A program made the position numbers and the translations under genes. Shown here piece by piece: positions 6,162 through 8,754 of a stretch of DNA of 8,754 nucleotides. How positions within the stretch are numbered: the stretch's first letter is position 1; each line of letters begins with the position of its first letter. A model generated the notes under the pieces. It saw only the letters and a list, made by a program, of their open reading frames with translations, was not told the DNA's origin and searched no databases. The stretch comes from Oscillospiraceae bacterium (GTDB lineage Bacteria > Bacillota > Clostridia > Oscillospirales > Acutalibacteraceae): assembly GCA_009786735.1 (NCBI GenBank), contig WQRM01000058.1:1-8754 (forward strand). The letters are read 5' to 3'.

Positions 6162-8210
6162 TTATTCTTCGTCAAACGAAATGGCGTTGGAGATGACGGT
6201 TTCGCTGTCGCTGCCAAAGCTTGCCACAACTTCGTCTTCCATGCTCACTTCTTCGTAGACTTCTTCCATGGGCTCTTGCGGCAGCAGCGCACGCATGGAA
6301 AGGCTCACACGGCGGCGGTCGAAGTCGATGCCCACGATTTGCGCCTGCACCACTTGACCAATCTCCAGCACGTCTTGCGGGGATTCCACGCGCTCGTTGG
6401 CGATTTGCGAAATGTGGATGAGACCATCCACGCCGGGAATCACCCGCGCAAACGCGCCGAATTGCGTGAAGCTGACGATGGTCACGTCCGCAACGGTGCC
6501 TTCGGGATATTTCGTGCGCAGGATTGCCCACGGGTTGTCTGCTTCTTTGCGATAGCCCAGCGAAATTTTGCGCTTTTCGGGATCAAGGGCTTTGATGTAC
6601 ACTTCAACTTCGTCACCCACGCTGAACACTTCGCTTGGGTCTTTGACGCGGCTCCACGACAGCTCGCTGATATGCACCATGCCGTCCACGCCGCCAACGT
6701 CGATGAACGCGCCGTAGCTCATCATGGAGCGCACGGTGCCTTGCAGCACTTGACCAACTTCGGCAGTTGCCCAGAAGTTCGCAAGCGCTTCGCGCCGAGC
6801 CGCTTGGGTCACGGCCTTCACCGAGCCCACCGCACGGCGGCGTTGTTTATTCACTTCAATCACGCGGTACTGCACCGTTTGCCCTTTGAGGTCCTCCAAA
6901 GGATTGTCACGCGGGACACCCGTTTGCGATGCAGGCACGAACACGCGCATGCCGCCGGTCATCACCAGCACACCGCCGCGCACCACGTCAATCACTTTGC
7001 CCTCAAGCACTTCGCCGCTTTCTTCAGCGGCTTCAATGCCATACCACGCGGCCACCGAGTCAAACTTGCGCTTGCTCAGCTGCACGGTGCCTTCGGCATC
7101 GTTGGTTTTGAGGATAATCAAGTCCAGCTCATCGCCCACTTTCAAATCCTGCATGTGGTCGGCATTGGGGTCGTTGCTGTATTCATCAGCCACGACATAG
7201 CCGGTTTGCTTGCGCCCGATATCCACTTGGATTTCGGACGGGTTGAGCGCGGTGATGATACCCTTGACTTTTTGGTCAGTGCTCATGCTTTGCAGCGAAG
7301 CCTCCAGCTGTGCGCCAAAGTCATCGTCGCTTTGGAAGTTTTCTTGTTCGATTACGGTTTCGTTGGTCAGTTCGGACATGGTTTGCAGTGCCTCCTTTAT
7401 TGTACGCGCAGGGGTTGACGCGCCCGCCGTGACGCCGATGTGCCGCAAGCCCGAAAGCTCGCCGTGCAGCCCCCGCACCTGGTGGCTATCTTCCACCAAA
7501 TACGCCGGCCCGTGCGCCTCGGCCACAGCCACCAGCTTGCGCGCGTTTGAGCTTTGGCTGTCACCCACGACAACCATCGCCTCACAACGTTGCGCCAACT
7601 GCGCGGCAGAATTCTGCCTAAGCTGCGTCGCATCACATATTGTATCATATATTTTCGCATTTGTACAGTGTTTTTTCATAATTTCTTTGCATTTTTTCCA
7701 TTCTTGCGCCAAAAAAGTGGTCTGGACAACCAAAACGGGGGTTCTCTCTGACAGTTCATGGGAATTTTGCAAAAAAACCTCCAGCTGCTGCGCGCTGCCC
7801 ACCACCACGCAGTGCCCTGCGGCATAGCCACGAATGCCCACAACCTCAGGATGTTGCGCGTCACCGACGATGATGACCACGCCGTTTGCCTGTGCAACAA
7901 TGGCGTGAATCTTCTTCACAAACGGGCAGGTGGCATCGCAAAAGTCGAGCTGCAGCATGGCGATGTCGTGCATCACTTGCTGCGGCACGCCGTGTGCGCG
8001 AATCACCAAGGTGTGACCGCGCGGGCACTCCCCTGCTGTGTGCACCACCACCGCGCCGCGCGCGAGGAAATCACCTGTGACTTGCTTGTTGTGGATGAGC
8101 TCGCCGAGCAACGCCACGGGCTTGCCTTGCGCCAGCAGCTGTTCGGTTGCATCAACCGCGCGCTGCACGCCAAAGCAAAATCCGCTGTGTTGGGCGAGTG
8201 TAATCGGCAT
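6162..8210 (-). CDS. ispH-rpsA: Fusion of HMBPP reductase IspH and ribosomal protein S1
   Basis: Residues 1 to about 278 are IspH, the [4Fe-4S] enzyme that turns HMBPP into IPP and DMAPP at the end of the MEP isoprenoid pathway. Cluster ligands Cys12 (SGFCFGV), Cys95 (DATCPFV) and Cys192 (TICDAT) are present, with His40, His73, His120, catalytic Glu122 (HPEV), TT at 164-165, SSN (220-222) and Ser265. Residues about 283-682 are S1 with four S1 domains near 314-383, 401-466, 486-553 and 570-640; the last two are the best conserved (GAFIDVGGVDGMVHISELSW; FGAFARVIPGVDGLIHISQI). An acidic tail ends the protein. This fusion is known from Clostridia; why these parts are joined is not known. ATG 8210 has AGGAG at 8216-8220, 5 nt away. 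No frameshift separates the halves. An internal ribosome binding site at the joint may also produce free S1. Confidence 0.96.
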   Translation of the reverse strand: MPITLAQHSGFCFGVQRAVDATEQLLAQGKPVALLGELIHNKQVTGDFLARGAVVVHTAGECPRGHTLVIRAHGVPQQVMHDIAMLQLDFCDATCPFVKKIHAIVAQANGVVIIVGDAQHPEVVGIRGYAAGHCVVVGSAQQLEVFLQNSHELSERTPVLVVQTTFLAQEWKKCKEIMKKHCTNAKIYDTICDATQLRQNSAAQLAQRCEAMVVVGDSQSSNARKLVAVAEAHGPAYLVEDSHQVRGLHGELSGLRHIGVTAGASTPARTIKEALQTMSELTNETVIEQENFQSDDDFGAQLEASLQSMSTDQKVKGIITALNPSEIQVDIGRKQTGYVVADEYSNDPNADHMQDLKVGDELDLIILKTNDAEGTVQLSKRKFDSVAAWYGIEAAEESGEVLEGKVIDVVRGGVLVMTGGMRVFVPASQTGVPRDNPLEDLKGQTVQYRVIEVNKQRRRAVGSVKAVTQAARREALANFWATAEVGQVLQGTVRSMMSYGAFIDVGGVDGMVHISELSWSRVKDPSEVFSVGDEVEVYIKALDPEKRKISLGYRKEADNPWAILRTKYPEGTVADVTIVSFTQFGAFARVIPGVDGLIHISQIANERVESPQDVLEIGQVVQAQIVGIDFDRRRVSLSMRALLPQEPMEEVYEEVSMEDEVVASFGSDSETVISNAISFDEE
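7377..7398 (-). promoter_or_regulatory. Internal Shine-Dalgarno and ATG at the IspH-S1 joint
   Basis: Within the fusion ORF, AAAGGAGG (7391-7398) is followed after 11 nt by an in-frame ATG (7379, Met278) that opens MSELTNETV, a sequence that looks like a natural S1 N-terminus. The motif is a full anti-SD match, but spacing is longer than the 5-8 nt seen at the other starts here. It may be a relic of a formerly separate rpsA gene or a working site for free S1 (405 residues). Confidence 0.5.
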
Positions 8211-8238
8211 GGGAACTCCTCGGCTAGTTTTGAATTAT

Positions 8239-8267
8239 AGTATAGCACAGCGTGGCGCGTGTGTCAA
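8239..8267 (-). promoter_or_regulatory. Sigma-A promoter of ispH-rpsA
   Basis: The minus strand reads TTGACA (8262-8267), 17 nt, then TATACT (8239-8244), with TGC before the -10 as an extended element. The -35 is a perfect match. Its upstream edge abuts the tail of the terminator of the preceding gene, so the two units are separated with no spare sequence. Confidence 0.88.
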
Positions 8268-8298
8268 GAACAAAGCACCCCTCCGAAGAGAGGTGCTT
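8264..8298 (-). terminator. UUCG-loop terminator behind the cysteine-rich gene
   Basis: On the minus strand AAGCACC, U, CUC pair with GAG, G, GGUGCUU (11 positions including one U-G wobble) around a C(UUCG)G tetraloop, the most stable tetraloop type. A moderately U-rich tail follows (UUUGUUCUU) and runs into the -35 box of the ispH promoter. It lies about 15 nt past the stop codon at 8313. Confidence 0.82.
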
Positions 8299-8312
8299 GT
8301 GGGTTAAGCGGG

Positions 8313-8754
8313 TTAGCAGCCGTAGATTGCCCAGCAAATCATGTTGCCGATCGCTCTGCCGCCGAGGAACATCAGCAGCGGAATGAGCACGCCAAGCGTG
8401 ACACCACCGAACACGGCAAGCAGCACTTGCCACCAACGGCGGCGGGTGCCTTCGTAGCACTCGCAGTATTCACCGCAGTCGCCGGGCGCTGGGCAGTTGC
8501 CGTTGCAGCTGCAATCTGCGGGGCATCCATTGTCGCAGGCGCAGGGCGCGAGGACTTCGCCGCAATCACAATCGCCGGGGCGGATGGGACGGTTGCATTC
8601 GCCGAGGTTATCGCGGCAATCGCAATAGCCGGGGCGGACGGGACGGTTGCATTCGCCGAGATCGTCGTCGCAATCGCAGTAGCCGGGGCGGCTGGGACGG
8701 AGACACTCGTTGAGGTCGCCGTCGCAATCGCAATAGCCGGGGCGGCTGGGACGG
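8313..8754 (-). CDS. Cysteine-rich tandem-repeat membrane protein, 5' end outside window
   Basis: I do not recognise this family. The visible 146 C-terminal residues run off the right edge, so start and total length are unknown. Three near-identical 18-residue units come first (RPSRPGYCDCDGDLNECL and two variants), then a fourth, broken unit (RPIRPGDCDC), and a less regular cysteine-rich stretch with CxC and CPAxC patterns up to about visible residue 99. A basic TRRRWW precedes one hydrophobic segment (about 107-131, WQVLLAVFGGVTLGVLIPLLMFLGG) and a short tail ending IYGC. The basic residues before the helix suggest, by the positive-inside rule, that the cysteine-rich part is cytoplasmic and the protein is tail-anchored; a metal-binding role is possible but unproven. 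Each repeat has three Cys in CDC and EC positions plus Asp/Glu. The stop TAA at 8313 is followed by a terminator, so the gene ends its own transcription unit. Confidence 0.8.
   Translation of the reverse strand, partial: RPSRPGYCDCDGDLNECLRPSRPGYCDCDDDLGECNRPVRPGYCDCRDNLGECNRPIRPGDCDCGEVLAPCACDNGCPADCSCNGNCPAPGDCGEYCECYEGTRRRWWQVLLAVFGGVTLGVLIPLLMFLGGRAIGNMICWAIYGC
8562..8753 (-). repeat. 54-bp in-frame tandem repeats
   Basis: Units at 8700-8753, 8646-8699 and 8592-8645 are 54 bp each, and a partial fourth ends at 8562. They encode the RPxRPGYCDC unit of the cysteine-rich protein. Differences between units fall mostly within the acidic segment (DGDLNECL, DDDLGECN, RDNLGECN), while the RPGYCDC part is nearly invariant. 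Further units may lie beyond the right edge. Confidence 0.9.

Noticed and set aside
6144..7418. A 424-codon plus-strand ORF opposite the S1 half of the fusion
   Set aside because: It is antisense to four clear S1 domains, has a His/Phe-rich composition without motifs, and has no ribosome binding site.
8562..8753. CRISPR-like direct repeats
   Set aside because: The 54-bp units are contiguous without unique spacers and stay in frame within a protein-coding sequence.

Overview
The window looks like a chromosomal segment of a moderately GC-rich low-GC-Gram-positive relative, most likely a clostridial Firmicute of the Oscillospiraceae/Ruminococcaceae kind. The evidence is a long-form (two-domain) ribosome hibernation factor, an IspH enzyme fused to ribosomal protein S1 (an arrangement known from Clostridia), a GerMN-domain lipoprotein, strong AGGAGG ribosome binding sites and sigma-A-type promoters (TTGACA / TATAAT) with extended TGn -10 elements. 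The taxonomic call is inference from gene content, not a database match. Every gene I can support lies on the minus strand; the long plus-strand ORFs are shadows.

Reading in the direction of transcription (right to left): (1) at the right edge is the 3' part of a cysteine-rich protein made of 18-residue tandem repeats followed by a membrane segment, closed by a UUCG-loop terminator. (2) A consensus promoter then drives ispH-rpsA, one 682-residue fusion of the last MEP-pathway isoprenoid enzyme and a four-domain S1 protein. A Shine-Dalgarno sequence and ATG at the fusion joint could also give free S1. A clear intrinsic terminator closes it. (3) A signal-less M15-type peptidase with a peptidoglycan-binding domain follows, preceded by a heptamer repeat. 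(4) About 310 gene-free bases carry mosaic repeats. (5) A strong promoter drives a tight operon of guaB (GMP synthesis), a pentapeptide-repeat membrane protein of lower GC, tsaE and tsaB (both for the t6A37 modification of tRNA), joined by a 4-nt gap, a 4-nt overlap and a 20-nt overlap. (6) After a repeat-rich gap, a promoter with an overlapping 22-bp dyad drives a GerMN lipoprotein and then hpf. (7) The left 319 bases are again gene-free and repeat-rich.

The common theme of the recognised genes is translation and growth housekeeping (S1, HPF, t6A, GMP, isoprenoids). The unusual material is the cysteine-rich repeat protein, the internal start in the IspH-S1 fusion, the pentapeptide gene embedded in the guaB-tsaEB operon, and several families of short dispersed repeats. 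The latter include a 65-bp element found just behind two different stop codons, whose 26-nt palindrome shows compensatory base changes, and a heptamer repeat found both between genes and inside tsaB. I see no tRNA, rRNA, CRISPR array, transposase or riboswitch.
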